Notes: generated from the letters alone by a model not told the origin. A DNA stretch of 64,000 nt from Hemerocallis citrina (GCA_017893485.1 CM030366.1:45878283-45942282), one strand, 5' to 3'; numbered from the stretch's first letter, positions 31,801-44,200 are shown. Program-made: numbers and translations.

Positions 31801-34800
31801 TGTCACGCCCCGCTTACCATTATACAAAAATACGCGTAATGATATAAGTATGCCAACTCATGTCATCTATAAGTTGTACAATGCCGGTAAGCTTAACAAT
31901 ACAATAATAATTACATAAACAAGAATAAAATGCAATTACAAATATCTGAGATACAAGAACTTGCCAAATAGCCAGAGAATATGCAATGCAATAACAGTTC
32001 GACAAGTTCTGTCAGTAACCAATCGTCTGTACCTGTACAAATAATAACTCAAAGAAAGGTGAAGAATACCTATTAGAGCAAGCTTCGGGCGACAAGTAGT
32101 AGCAAGCAGTGTAAGAAATAAAGGATTATATAACAAGATCAAGAAATTGGAACGATATCAGAGTCAATAAATGATAAATGATAATAAGATCAAAAGTCAA
32201 CAATCAATGGTACGATGGTTGATAAATAATAGTCAATAATCAATAATTGACGACCAATAAGCAATAACAATAAATCAATAATCGATGTTCAGTGTCAACC
32301 TTTAGGTTTATCCATCTTTTATAAATCCTAACTAATGCACGCAATCCTGCATCCCATACCACAGGTTCGGGTGCATACAATCAAGAGAACATTTAGACTA
32401 TAATGGTGAATTCTACAGGTCATGTACTCGGGAAAACATGTAGATAGGAAAACATGATTCAGTTATTCAGTTATTCAGTATTCTGTAATATTCAATGAAT
32501 AATATACAGTGTTTAGCCATTCAGTTATTCAGTGATTCAGTCATTCAGTCATTCTGTCATTCGGTCATGGTAGGGAAACCATGAGCTCCCTTCCGAGTAC
32601 ACTCTCCTATATTATCCACTGCTAAGTCGATCCTTATTTTCCCGGTTTGCTATCATTTTATTAACAATTAGTTATGAACATGTAATCAATACGATCAATG
32701 AGAACGATGGTATCAAGAATTGTGCAATGGGTACAATCGATGAGAACGGTAGTATCAATACAATATCAAGGTGATATCAAGGTTGTACAATACATGAAAT
32801 ATATATGGTTCAATTCATTAAATATGAAAAAACGGGTTTATATGCAAAAACATAACAATCAAGTTCTGCACAGCAGCACCTATCGGTACTCAAATTCACT
32901 TTTCTGCTGCTACGGGAATGCAAATCCGATTCCGTTAGAGATTCTAGAAAGTAGACTCTCTATCGGTTCTAGTGCATATTCACACGATACATTATAGTCA
33001 TAGAAGCTAGGTCGATCAATCAATTCTTTACAGGTTTCGTGCAAAGTCTCGGTTTTAGAAATTATAACATGCTAGTACTAAAACATTGATAACTTCCAAT
33101 CTATAAATCGGATTGAGAATCTGTAAAATGTTCCAGATTCAAGACTCAGTATACTAAAATTTCTATGTACAAGGTATTAAGTTTCGATGTCAGGAACTGG
33201 GTTGAAACCTCATTACAAACTCGAGCAAACGACAGGGCCGCATATTTGAATGTTCAATAATACGACAAATTTATGGTTCGAGTTTTATATTGATAACAAT
33301 GGCACGATAAGATGACTATGAATCGATAACAAGATACAATAAAGAAAACAATAGAGTTCAATTATATGCGATATTCAATTTGATTACTACTTACCGGATT
33401 TCAAGGTATTTTCTTGAACTAGAACAAAAAAATGAGTTTAAGAGACGCTTGCCTTTTAGATGACAACTTCGAATGTGAAAGAATAACAGGATGAGAGTCC
33501 TGATGGCAACACGTGCAAACGACGAAACAACAGCACGTACAAATGGTAGAATGTGCAAACACGTAACGTGCAACTTCTCAAAAATGGCAAGGGCCCGTGC
33601 AAGACACGGCAAACACAAGCAGCAACCACAGCGAGGTATGGTAGTAACCCGGCGATGGCAGCAAGATGGTGGTTTAGCGGTGGTTGGCTGCTGTAGCGGC
33701 CGGTAACGCAAGGGACACAACAACAATAGCAAGACGGCGGTGTTGAGATGTAGTTCAGGGGAGAGGGTGGCAGGTGGCTTAGTGGTCGAGAGCCACACTG
33801 TCGATGGTGACTCGAGCGGTGAGGCTGGAGGTCGCGAGGTTGAGGGTGGAGACCGAGCGACGAGGAGAGAGGGTGTTGGGTCTCGGTGGTGAAGCTCGAC
33901 GCGAGGAGCAGCGATGAGGAGAGAGGGTGCAGCAAGGTTGTGGGTTTCAAGGAACGGTGGTGATCGTTGCTGCGATGGGGAGCTGAAGGGGAGCTGCGGG
34001 GAGGTGACGACTAGTCAATCAATGGAGGCTCGATGAAGGTGGTAGGGAGGAGCGTCGAGGTCGGCAGAGGTGGGCTCAACGATAAGCGGATGCAGGGGCG
34101 AGCAAAGGCAAGAGCTCGGGGCATCGAGCATGGAGGTAAGGCAGAGGTTGAGGGAGGAAGATGACGGAGAGGATGCAGAAACGGGGTGACGAGGTGGTGG
34201 GCTCAACGAGTTGCAGGGTGAGGACGATGGTGGCAGGGCTTCGACGGTGGTGACGAGGAAGGCGATGGGGCAGAGGCGATGGTGCTGGAGGTGAAGGCTG
34301 GCGGAGGGGGGCTGCGGGGAGAGGAGCTCAGGGTGTAGTGGAGACGAGGCAGGGGATGAGCGGCATCGGTGGCTCGACGGTAGTCGCGACTGGGCGCAAC
34401 AGCAAGGAGGAGGAAGGTGAAGGCGTTGTTGAATGTGGCAATGGTGAGGCTGCGATGAAGTGGATGAGTCGCGAGGAGGTGGAAAGTAATGGCGGGTTGG
34501 GTTCGGGTTTCGGAAGAAACATAGGAGGAGAGAGGGAGAGAGAGGGTCGGGGGGAGAGAGACAGTACGGGGGAGAGAGAGAGTGTGTGGGGGGATTTTAT
34601 AATAATATAATATATTATAATGGGTATTGATTATGGGGTTACTGGAGGAGATAGTGGACAGTAATTAGGGGAAAGTGGGTGCAGTAATGAGAGATGAGGG
34701 GATCTGGTTGGGTTTGGGGAGTGGGTTTTAAAATGTGGGTTTGGGTTAGGATCCAATAGGATTTGTTCAGGGTTAAAAAGTGTGGGCTTAGATTAGTACA

Positions 34801-35272
34801 CTTGGGCTTTAGGTTTGGGCTTCACAAAATAAAATAAATAATTATAGAAGGGATAAAAGATTGGACTTCAATCAATAATAAGATAATAAAATAATATAGA
34901 CTAGGGATTAAATATGGTTTTCCAAATAAATAATTTAGACAAATTATAGAATGGCCCAGGATTGGGCTTAAGTGCAAAATTAATAAATCAAATAATATTT
35001 TATAGAATAGTTTCAAATTAATTAAAATAATCAAATAATAACAATAGACCTGGTCTGGGTTATAAATAATTAAAATAAGAAAAGAATAAAATTTCTACAA
35101 TTAAAATATATAATCATTTGAAAATAACTACAAATATAACTGATGTTTAGAATTGACTTTAATAAAAAGTCCAATATGAACAAAAAACGAATTTGAGAGC
35201 GGAAAAGAATTTATAAGGAATTAAAATTCAAAAATACGCAGAAAATACGTATAGACGGAAACAGGGGTTACA
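31801..35272 (-). mobile_element. Solo LTR (3.5 kb) related to the Tekay LTR family
   Basis: It starts TGTCACGCCCCGC and ends ACAGGGGTTACA, with perfect duplications TCGGA at 31796-31800 and 35273-35277. The ends match the Tekay LTRs, but most of the interior differs, so it is another family of the same group. There is a (TCAGT)-rich stretch at 32460-32570 (TCAGTTATTCAGT repeats) and a G-rich block of degenerate AGGTGG/GAGG units at 33790-34600. No gag or pol was seen. Frames near 33391-33950 fall in the repetitive block and are not believed. Confidence 0.85.
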
Positions 35273-35277
35273 TCGGA

Positions 35278-36050
35278 GCCCAGCTCATCTCTAGAGCCGC
35301 TCCCCTAACTTATGGACTCAATGCAATAAGCTGCAACACAAAGAAAGCAAGAGTCGAGACAAACACTTGGGACATCCTTACCGACCTTCCAGTATAGGCA
35401 CAAAGTTCTCGATGGCGAATCTCCTCTTCGTAGCTCCTCGGGGGGAGAAGCTTCTATTCTTAGCCCCTTGGGAGAAAAGCTCCTTTGGGGAGAAGCTTCT
35501 CTTCTTGGCTCCTCGAGGACGAAGCTCCTCTTCATATCTCCTTCAGGGAGCAAGGCACTCTTCGTAGCTCCTCGGGGATGAAGCTCCTCTTCACAGCTCC
35601 TCCGTGGCCAAAATTTTTTCTTAACTCCTCGATGGTGAAGCTCATCTTTTTAGCCCATTAGGAGCAAAGTTTCTCTTCTTAGCTCCTCGATGGCAAACCA
35701 CCTCTTCGTAGCTCTTTGGGGGTGAACTTATCTTCTTAGCTCCTTGGAGCCAAGCTCCTTGGAGCAAAGCTCCCTTTAGTAGCTCCTCCGCGGCGAAGCT
35801 CATCTTCGTAGCCCATTGGGAGAGAAACTCCTCTTCGTAGCTTCTCTGGGACGAGGCTCCTCATCGTAGCTCCTCGGAGGCGAAGTTCCTCTTCGTAATT
35901 CCTCGGGGGAAAAACCTCTTGTCTTACCTACTCGGGGGCGAAGCTCATCTTCTTAACCCATCTAGAACGAAAGCCTTTTTTGTAGCTCCTCGAGGGCGAA
36001 GCTCCTCTTCAAAGCTTCTCAGAGGCGAAGCTAGACAACGAAAGCACACC
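35278..36050 (+). repeat. Minisatellite tail of the Tat element, segment 4 (~33-bp units)
   Basis: After a spacer (35278-35400), roughly 20 degenerate units built from TAGCTCCTCGGGGGCGAAGC and TCCTCTTCG follow. CTCCTC and the palindromic AGCT centre recur in each unit. The consensus shares the GCTCCTCTTC core with segment 2, suggesting the whole tail grew from one ancestral repeat. Confidence 0.9.
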
Positions 36051-37076
36051 GGACAGACCCCCTCTCCTGGGTCACGCACCGGGGAGAGCATGCATCGACT
36101 GGAATGAAGAAAACTGCAGTTTTAAGCCACCTAATCTCCTTGAAAAGGTGCACCCCATTTGATCAACGGCTCCGATCTCCTCGAAAAGCGCGCCAATCAG
36201 ATCTAAGGCTCTGAGTGCTGTCAAAAATACGTGTAATTTGCATGCCAAAACTGGCTCCAAAATGCGTGCAAAATATGTGCTAAATCTACCTTAAAAACAC
36301 GTGCAAGACAAGAGATCAAAATGAGGAAAAGAAAAAAAGAAAAAAAATGACAAAAAAAGAAAAAGACAAGAGGAGAAAGAAGGGAGATGGCTCCCACATG
36401 CGTTGGACGTGTTGCATCCAGCTCGCGACACTTGTGACATGTGCTTCTAAAAAAGGGGTGCCAAAAAAAGGAGCTACCCCTCTCAAACATCCAAAAAACA
36501 AAAACAAAAACAAAAGAAAAAAGAAAAATACCGGACTGTTGCGCACCGAAGAGGAGGGCCACCGGAGCAGTCTGTGCTTGAGCACTTCTTTGAGCCCTCC
36601 GATCTCCACTAGGAGCGTACCCATCATATCAATTGCTCAGATCTTGCCATGTGTCAGGTACGATTTATTAATTAAAAAATTTTATTTTTATTAATTAAAA
36701 TTTCAGATTAATTGATTAAATAATCTGAAAAATAATTTTAAATTTAGATTAATTAATTTAAAATTCTGAAAAAAAATTCTAATTTCAAAAATAATTTAAA
36801 ATTCCGAAATATAATTATAAATTTAGAATAATTAAATTTAAAAATTCAAAATTTTGATTTTAAAATCCAAAAAATGATTAAAATTCGGAAAAAAAAAATG
36901 TGGAGAAATCCAGAAAATTTGGAAATTTTTTTTTGGAGGTTCTACAACGTTGCTACCGCTCTCAGAAGCTCCACAAGATGCTTCTAACCTCTAGTCGTTG
37001 TTGAAATCTACAAAGCTGTTCAGATTACCTGAAATAAGTTGAACTATTCTTAGATGGCTGAAAAAACCCAACCTTC
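36051..37076 (+). other. Region between minisatellite tail and 3' LTR of the Tat element
   Basis: It is non-coding. The first part is mixed sequence with repeated (A)AAATA/CGTGTAA/GCGTGCAAAAT blocks (36215-36310), then A-rich AAAAAGAAAAAAAG runs (36325-36365). From 36660 to 36900 it is extremely AT-rich with alternating TTAATTAA/AAATTT palindromic words. It then returns to ordinary composition up to the polypurine tract. Confidence 0.6.
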
Positions 37077-37087
37077 AGGAGGGGGGG
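37077..37087 (+). other. Polypurine tract of the Tat element
   Basis: AGGAGGGGGGG stands directly before TGCTTATGATGAG, the start of the 3' LTR. Confidence 0.85.
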
Positions 37088-37800
37088 TGCTTATGATGAG
37101 AGTCGCAGCAAATCAGAGCCACAAGATTGGGAACGAATATCGAAGCTTCTAAGGGTAGGATAGTAATTTTAGCAACAACACGCCTATAAAGAGGAAGTTA
37201 AACCGCATTCAGGCCCATCAGCTCAAATAGGCATACCATACTGGGTTACCATAGAGCCCAACATGTAGGAGTTTAGGTTTATCCAAAGTTGTTATCTTAA
37301 ATTCTCTATCCCTGTAGAGTGACAACCTCTATTTCTTCATGGAGATTGAAGTCAACTAACTATATCTCTTTATCAAGAGAAGAGTAACTGACTTTATTTC
37401 TTAATGAGGGAGAGGATAACCAACATTATCACTCCACCGGGAAGTAAAGATAAATCTTGAAACTGTCCCCCACCGGCTATAAATACCCCCCCCCCCCCCC
37501 CCCCACATATTTCATAATCAGGTAATCATTATTTTACCACTAAAACTATCATTTTAATTAGAGTTTTGACTTGAACGTTGAAGGGTCTTTCGCCGTGACC
37601 AATCCTGGTGTATAGACTTTTTGCAGGTTTACAGGTTTGCTGGAGCGATCTCGGTCATCCAAATCAGATTCAAGCGTTCATAATCGTTAAAAAATCAGGT
37701 TAAGAAGCAGTTAACGTCGATTAATTCTGATCAAAATAAATATTAGATTTTGATAATTCACATCATCTGTCTGCTCACACACAGAAAATAGTAGATATCA
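37088..37800 (+). repeat. 3' LTR of the Tat/Retand element
   Basis: The start (TGCTTATGATGAGAGTCGCA...AATCAGAGCC), the TATA region (CGGCTATAAATACCCC, about 37474) and the block TTGACTTGAACGTTGAAGGG, then TCTTTCGCCG and TTTTTGCAGG, all have counterparts in the same order in the LTR at 62235-62876. It ends at or close to ...AGATATCA, where the next element begins. It contains a 19-C run right after the TATA box. Confidence 0.8.
37486..37504. repeat. Poly-C tract (19 C) just downstream of the Tat LTR TATA box
   Basis: The homologous LTR has TATAAATATCCCTCCTCC at this position, so a C-rich promoter segment has turned into a homopolymer. Confidence 0.9.
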
Positions 37801-38485
37801 TGATAAAGATATGTGTACAATTAGCTTTTCCTATACCCAACATTTCCAATACCCAACAAACTCTTCTTATTCTTGACTCTTCCTATTCTTGACCATTCCT
37901 ATTAAAATTCTTAATCAACCTATTCTAAACTCTATATATATATTCATGACAAGATCAATGTAATGTATGTACATAATCCTAACATTCTTTGTATGTCATA
38001 ATTATATAATTCTTTCAATCTCTTTATTGTATCAGAGTATCATTTGAAAAATCCAAATTCAAATTCAAACCAAATTCCAAACAAATTCAAATTCAAATCA
38101 AATCTCAAATTCAAATCCAAATTGGATCTCAAATTCAAACCAAATCTCAAACAAATTCGAGCAAACAAATCAAAAATCATACTATTTATGTCGTCGACCA
38201 CCTCCGCAAGCACCTCCGTCTTCTTTCAGTTGGAAAAAAAAAAATTAAATCTCCTCACTCCTCAAGGTTTATTTTTGGGTTCCTTTAATTTCTTTCCTCT
38301 CAAGTCCATAGAAGAAGAAGAAGAAGGAGAGAGAGAGAGAGAGAGAAATCTGGGTTGAGAGGTGGGTTTGCTTTGAGAAGTGGGTTTGCTTGGTTATTTA
38401 TTAAATAAGTAAAACCCAAGCCTAAGCCCACAAGAAAGAGAAAAGAAACTTTAATCAATTATCACCAAAGCCCAAGAAAATTTTG

Positions 38486-38523
<38 letters not shown>

Positions 38524-39345
38524 GCTTATTTCCTAGATTTTGTTGTTCCACCTTCAGAAAATGAAAAAAATATTTTAAAAAACTTGCAGGTTCTTCTGTT
38601 TTTACAGTCGCCATCCCATGCGTCGTAACTTAGTGCCACTACTTCTCCTACTTCCTGCCGAAGAGCACTACTTCTACACTTCCCAGATCGAAGATGTCTT
38701 CCACGCGACATCGTGCGTCGTCCCATGCGGCGTTGACCGCCGTCCCCGCACCAGCATGCGTCGTCCCTGTACCATCGTGCACCGTCCCCTGCGCTAGTGA
38801 GCATCGTTCCTTACGCCATCGAGCGCCGTCTCCGCGCCATTAAGCGATGTCCTTGCGCCATCGTGTGTCGTTCTCTGCGCCATCGAGCGTTGTTCCTTGC
38901 ACCATCGTGCGCCGTTCTTTGCGCCATCGAGCGTCGTCCCATGTGACATTACTGAATGTCACTATTTCTACTACTTCCTGCCGAAGAGCACTACTTGCAC
39001 CATCGAGCTCCGTCCTTGCGCCATCGAGCACCGTCCCTACATCACCGTTCTCGCTTCCAACAATTACCATACAAGATTGGAATCACTTCTCGGTGCTTCA
39101 TCTTGCGAGTGCATGATAAAGATATGTGTACAATCAACCTTTCCTATACCCAACCTTTCCAATACCCAACAAACTCTTCATATTTTTGACCCTTCCTATT
39201 CTTGATCATTCATATTCTAACTATTAATCTTCTTATTCTAAACTCTATATATATCAATGACATGATCAATATAATGTATGTACATAATCCTAACATTGTT
39301 GTATGCCATAATTTCTCTAATTCTATCATTCTCTTTATGGTATCA
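37801..39345 (+). mobile_element. Small non-autonomous LTR element (copia-like)
   Basis: Direct repeats of about 230 bp (37801-38033 and 39114-39345) both begin TGATAAAGATATGTGTACAA, share a TCTATATATA TATA-like box and run to TATCA. Next to the first lies TTGTATCAGAGTATC, a degenerate initiator-Met primer site. The ~1.08-kb interior has FK/SN/LK-type low-complexity reading at 38044-38200, a Ser/Thr stretch, GA-rich runs, a (TTA)n run at 38490-38522 and a 22-bp minisatellite. No RT or integrase is seen. The exact LTR end and target duplication are uncertain, because TATCA occurs at the left flank, at the primer site and at the right end. Confidence 0.7.
38700..38945. repeat. 22-bp minisatellite in the small LTR element
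   Basis: About ten degenerate copies of GCGCCATCGAGCGTCGTTCCTT, high in CpG against an AT-rich background. A flanking segment, CTACTTCCTGCCGAAGAGCA (38648 and 38969), is also duplicated. Open frames on both strands here come from the repeat and are not genes. Confidence 0.85.
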
Positions 39346-39483
39346 TTCTTTTTATAATTTACATAATTCTATCCTACTCTTTATATCACACTATTGGTTC
39401 CTAGCACAATAATTGAGAGGATCAAATGATTATCCTTTGATTTTATGCTCCATGTCAAATAGTGTTGGGAGGATGTATGCTTC

Positions 39484-39597
39484 ATGTCAGATCCGATTGA
39501 GGTCGCTGAAGAAGGAATGGATGAAGATGATTCTAAGACATCCGGAAGTGATGACGCTGATAAATACATGGATTTTCTTTTTTATGAGAAACGATCT
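39484..39597 (+). other. Exon-like acidic reading frame (orphan, unrecognised)
   Basis: From an ATG at 39484 the sequence reads MSDPIEVAEEGMDEDD and on to a TAA at 39595-39597, about 37 codons, strongly acidic (D/E/S-rich) with balanced codon use, unlike the random AT-rich frames around it. It looks like the last exon of a gene whose upstream part is missing, possibly replaced by the small LTR element ending at 39345. I cannot name it. It could equally be chance. Confidence 0.25.
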
Positions 39598-40242
39598 TCC
39601 TAATCCAAGTTTCCAGATCAACATTAGCATAGCGTTCTTCTGCACCTTCCTCAGAGAATAAAAACATATTTGAGTTCTTTTTCAATGAGGACCTGTTTAG
39701 TTTGCAGTACTTCTGGACATTTGTTTAAGTTTTGCCTCTTTGGCTTACTTTCTGATCTTAAAACCAAATTGTTTGAGTAATAGCTATTACGTTTATCATA
39801 TCTGGTGCAAACTTGGGGCTGATAATCCAGAAACACTGCATACAATACTGCATTCTTAAATTTTAGCTACGAAATATGCTTTCTTTTGACTTCATTTCAA
39901 ATAGTTACCTGCAAAGAAATGCATCAGTGTCTTTTGGACGAAAAAATGTTGATTATGAATTACTCATTCTAGTTTACTGTTGTTAATGACCTAAGAAAAA
40001 CAATGTATCCAAAACCCGAAATTTCCTCAAAAAGTACTTAACCATACAAACCCTTTCAACCGTAGTATAAATTAATTTATGGCTAACCAAATCAATGGCT
40101 TCTAATCTCCAACCGGTGATATTTTACGATAACTTCTTGGACTTCGATATCTGGTTTACAAATAGGATTGAAGAAGGCCTCGAGTTCTGGTTGGGAGAGA
40201 GGGAAGCTAGATATGTCACCAAGAATGAAACTCGGATAGTTC

Positions 40243-40415
40243 AATTACACTCACCGATTCTACAAATTAGTACAATTGTCTTCAGTTCAATTACACTCGA
40301 TCCTCAGTTTTTTTTTTGGGTGTATATTACACTCACTGATTCTACAGGTTAGTACAATTGTGTTCAGTTCAATTACACTTGACCCTCTGTTTCCTTTTTT
40401 GGTCTATATTTACTA
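40243..40415 (+). repeat. ~90-bp tandem duplication
   Basis: Two copies of TTACACTCACCGATTCTACA, then TTAGTACAATTGT and TTCAGTTCAATTACACT, ending in a T-rich run and TATATT. Confidence 0.8.
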
Positions 40416-41220
40416 GCATCTTTTGTCAGCACATTGCACATTTGCGACTGTAAGTCCAGAAGATCACATAAAACCTGGCTAGAAATCCCCTTCAATCCAT
40501 GTTCGAACCTCCATTGGAGCCGTGCATGATCCTTTTCTCATACAGCATACTATTCTCAAGCTGGGCATCAAAGGTTTAGATCCCTCCCCTCAAAAACAGC
40601 CTTAGCAAGAAGGGCATCAACCCGTAGTTTCCATACCCAACATCAAACACAACGCGCTGAGGATTGTCAATGATTCCAACTCTGCCCAGGATGGCCCTTA
40701 TTATTCATTTATTTAATAAATCACTTAACGAAAAAAGACTAGCTATCCACTAATTTGACAACTATAATGATCTCTTCCCCCAACCAAATTTGAACCTTCG
40801 GAAGCATTTGGGTCTCACACAATTTTTCAGCTTATGGGCATCTCATATTAGTCACCCATCTTCTCTATTTTGCAGGTTTGCACAAGCTGTAGGGATCTCC
40901 TGTACCACTCAAAATCGTCCCATACGCAAATACCAGTTTAGCTGAGAATAATTTAAAACCATAATAATTTCCTTGATGAACAATTACACAATAAATGTAT
41001 TACGAACTTTAATTATAGAACCAAAAACCAGTATTATCTTGCAGTAAAATAATTCAATCAAGTTCTCATATGTACTGAAAAGCAACAAACTAAGTGATAA
41101 ATGCAAATCAACAAACGAATACCCCCTGTAAAACTTTAAGCTTCGAACCAATTTAAATAACAATTCCTGTGTTGTTTATGATGGCTTGTGAAACATTGTT
41201 ACTTTCTTCCTCCAATGTTC

Positions 41221-44200
41221 TCACTTCACACTTTCTGTCACCAAGGCCATGTCCACCTTGGGTGGGCCTGAATGCCGCCTTGGGCCTGCTGGTCCTCGGG
41301 GAAATGTCAGTCTCCTTTTTGCTGAAGAGCCTGCAGAAACCTTATCAAGGCCTTCGATAACCACCAGATTATTATCGTTGAATGTGCTCTGCAAGCGAGA
41401 CCTCGCCCGTGCTGATTTCGTTGGCACCATGTAGCTAGGAACAGCAGAAGAGCTTGTCAAACTCTCATTGTCATGCACCGATGACCCTGCAATACTATGC
41501 CTCCTATTGGGCCTCTCGGACATGATGCTCAACATGCTCCTAGAATCATCCTCTGGCGGGATCCAGCCCATCTGTGGGCTGGCAGAGCTGGTCATTACCT
41601 TGTGGCCTGCAGTTGGTGGCTTCGATTGAGGAGTTGAGGGAGAGAAGCTATGCGATCTGGGGGCACAGTCACGACGAACGTAGGATTTGGTTATTTCACT
41701 GCTGACAGTGGTGACACTGGGGGTGGCACTTTTCACTGAAGCACGGTCGCTGTTAAAATCTCTGTCGGTGGTTGTGCTCCGGCTTTCCCATGGCCTGGAT
41801 GACATCCAGCGTTCAAGCCAACACCAGCCCCATTGAGGGTTGTTCGGATCCATGAACATTGGATTTGCACCTCTTGAAGAGTTCTTACCCTATTTGTTAT
41901 ATATATATATATATATTAGTTAAAACTTTGACATCTTCGGCCAAAACTATACTCCATCAAAAGTAGTACATTTCAATTTAAAGAGAAAACGGTATTATTT
42001 AACAAAATAAAAACATTTTGTAGCTTAAATGATGAGTTTTTAAAGGAAAACACCATCTTAATGAAGAATAGTATTTCTTAACTCAACAAAATAGTGCTGT
42101 ACAGTTCAATGGGGTTTTAACTGCATTCCATAATAAAAAGGTGTCCTTTTTTTGAATATTTTGGTGAGGGTTTGATGTGTATAAAATAAAGCCAAAAGGG
42201 GTGGGGTTAATGGAAATAATGATCAAATTAAGGGGCCTAAAACAAATTTCACCTTGAAACATTGGTAAACTGAACACTGAAAGAGTGAGATGATACAAAG
42301 AGCAGGTAGTACCTGTTGAATGAAAGCATATGCCAGAGCTCTTTCTCTTCTTATAGCAGCTTCTTGCCTGCTTAAAAGACTGGCTTCAATTTGTTCTTTT
42401 GATTGCAGACTGTCATCCCACTCATCTCCCATCTATTATTACAAACAAGCACACTAGTCAGTCAAAGCTGTTTTTACTTGCCTACTTTACTGGGAATGCA
42501 TAAGCCAAGATGTCAATTACCTCCGATTAATTACATACTTAGCAGTGACAACAATTTACCGGATTACTGCAAACAGTAGTTTTAAGACGATCATTGAACT
42601 ATTTGCCTATAACATATTATTCATAGACACTCGAAATTTGGAAATAATGTTAATGAAATAGAGATATACCACACGACTCTTGACTTTTTGTGTAGAATTT
42701 AGAGTTATTCAGTGTCTTAATATATCATGTTGCATTGTATCTGCATCTGCATCTGCGTGTCACTGTCCATGTTTCTTGGTTTAAAAGGTAACAGGCTAGT
42801 TGAAGTTTATGAATGTGAATTGTCATTCCAAACATAACGGGGAAGGAATATCATGTCGTATTGTAATAACATCAGTGAAACCACCAGGACTCCAGTGTGT
42901 TAGTATATCATTTATCTCTACTAATTTTTTCTTGAAAGGGCTACAAGCTACTTGAAGCTTATGGATGTATGTCATTCCAAACCTAATGGGGATATGCTAA
43001 ACTCAAGGTCGAGAAAACCCCACAAAAGAATTGACCAAGTTTTTAACTCGTCAGCTTGACATCAGCATTCAGCCATGCAAAATTCCTACAACAGCGAGTA
43101 GTCAGATAAGACAATGTTTACAATTAGATCAAATGTGAGCTAATGAACTGTATACATTGGAGACTGCAATATACTAAATCACAAGATATGGTCTAATAAT
43201 GATGGATAATGGCACAACAGCTTCACCATTTCTAGCATGACAATGCAGACCTTGAACCAGTTTTTCAAAATCTTAGGATTCCTGAGCCAATTATTACTGC
43301 TCGTTAAAATCTAGTGTCCTCTGGTTCAAATTCTGTAAGCAACGTATCAATCAGAAATACTAAAAGAACAACAACAACATTTGAAGGTGGAAAAATATGT
43401 AATCCTGTTGGACCTGTTCCATTAATCGACGATAATAAAACTACAGTAACTGAACTCAAAAATTCTATCCAACAGGATTTCGCCAAGCAAAATATTAATC
43501 TTCATCAATATTTCCTGCTTCAGTAACCAATATAAAGTATCTGCTCACCCTCGCAAGAAATTAACCTGACATATCAATACATCCTATAATTCTTTCTTGT
43601 TTGACTATAAAACCTCAATTCTGATCAACTTATGAGACAGAAATAGGGTATGAGGTATGGTACAAATCAAAGAACAAACATACCCTCAAATTCTCCAGTT
43701 CTTTTTCGCGCTTCATTAGTAGTTGACGCTGAAGAGCCTGATTTTCCTCTGACATCCGGATCCTTCTTGATCGGATCTGTGATTGAACTCTTGCCAGTGT
43801 CTGCATACAGCGTAAAGTAGTTGTGGCTTGTCGCTGGCAAGCATTGCCATGGATCATTGATTTCAACCTAACCAATCCTTTCAGAGCCCTAAGAGCTCTC
43901 CTTGCCTGAAGGAAAAAAGCGAAAGGAACATAAGACGAATATACTGCTGGCAATTAAGAAGATAGAATGAACGAGAATTCAAAAGAACCATGGTTAATCT
44001 TTTATGGGACCATTCTTAACAGAAATAGAACTAAGTAATACCATCAGGTACATAATTGACTTATTTATGGTGTAACCAATAGACTGAACTAGGATTGAAC
44101 TTTGAATCATGATTCAGCTATGGGGGGCAAAAATTTTTGAAGGGTTCATGAAAGATGGAGGCAGCTCGGGAAAATCAATATAAAATGTAGCTTCCACTAA

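Larger units (their letters stand above)
39346..41220. other. Intergenic region 3' of the IQD gene
   Basis: No gene is supported. An exon-like acidic frame lies at 39484-39597 and a tandem duplication at 40243-40415 (listed separately). Ordinary AT-rich sequence otherwise. The frame starting at 40095 spans the duplication and shows no recognisable domain. Confidence 0.6.

Noticed and set aside
33391..33950. Two overlapping minus-strand frames of 135 and 164 codons
   Set aside because: They lie in the GC-rich repetitive block of a solo LTR, overlap each other in different frames, and show only P/S/L-rich sequence.
36221..36694. Frames with K-rich or F-rich runs near 36350
   Set aside because: They derive from A-rich homopolymer stretches in the Tat 3' region.
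38526..39205. Overlapping frames on both strands at 38526-39205
   Set aside because: All are products of the 22-bp minisatellite; no frame has non-repetitive protein-like sequence.
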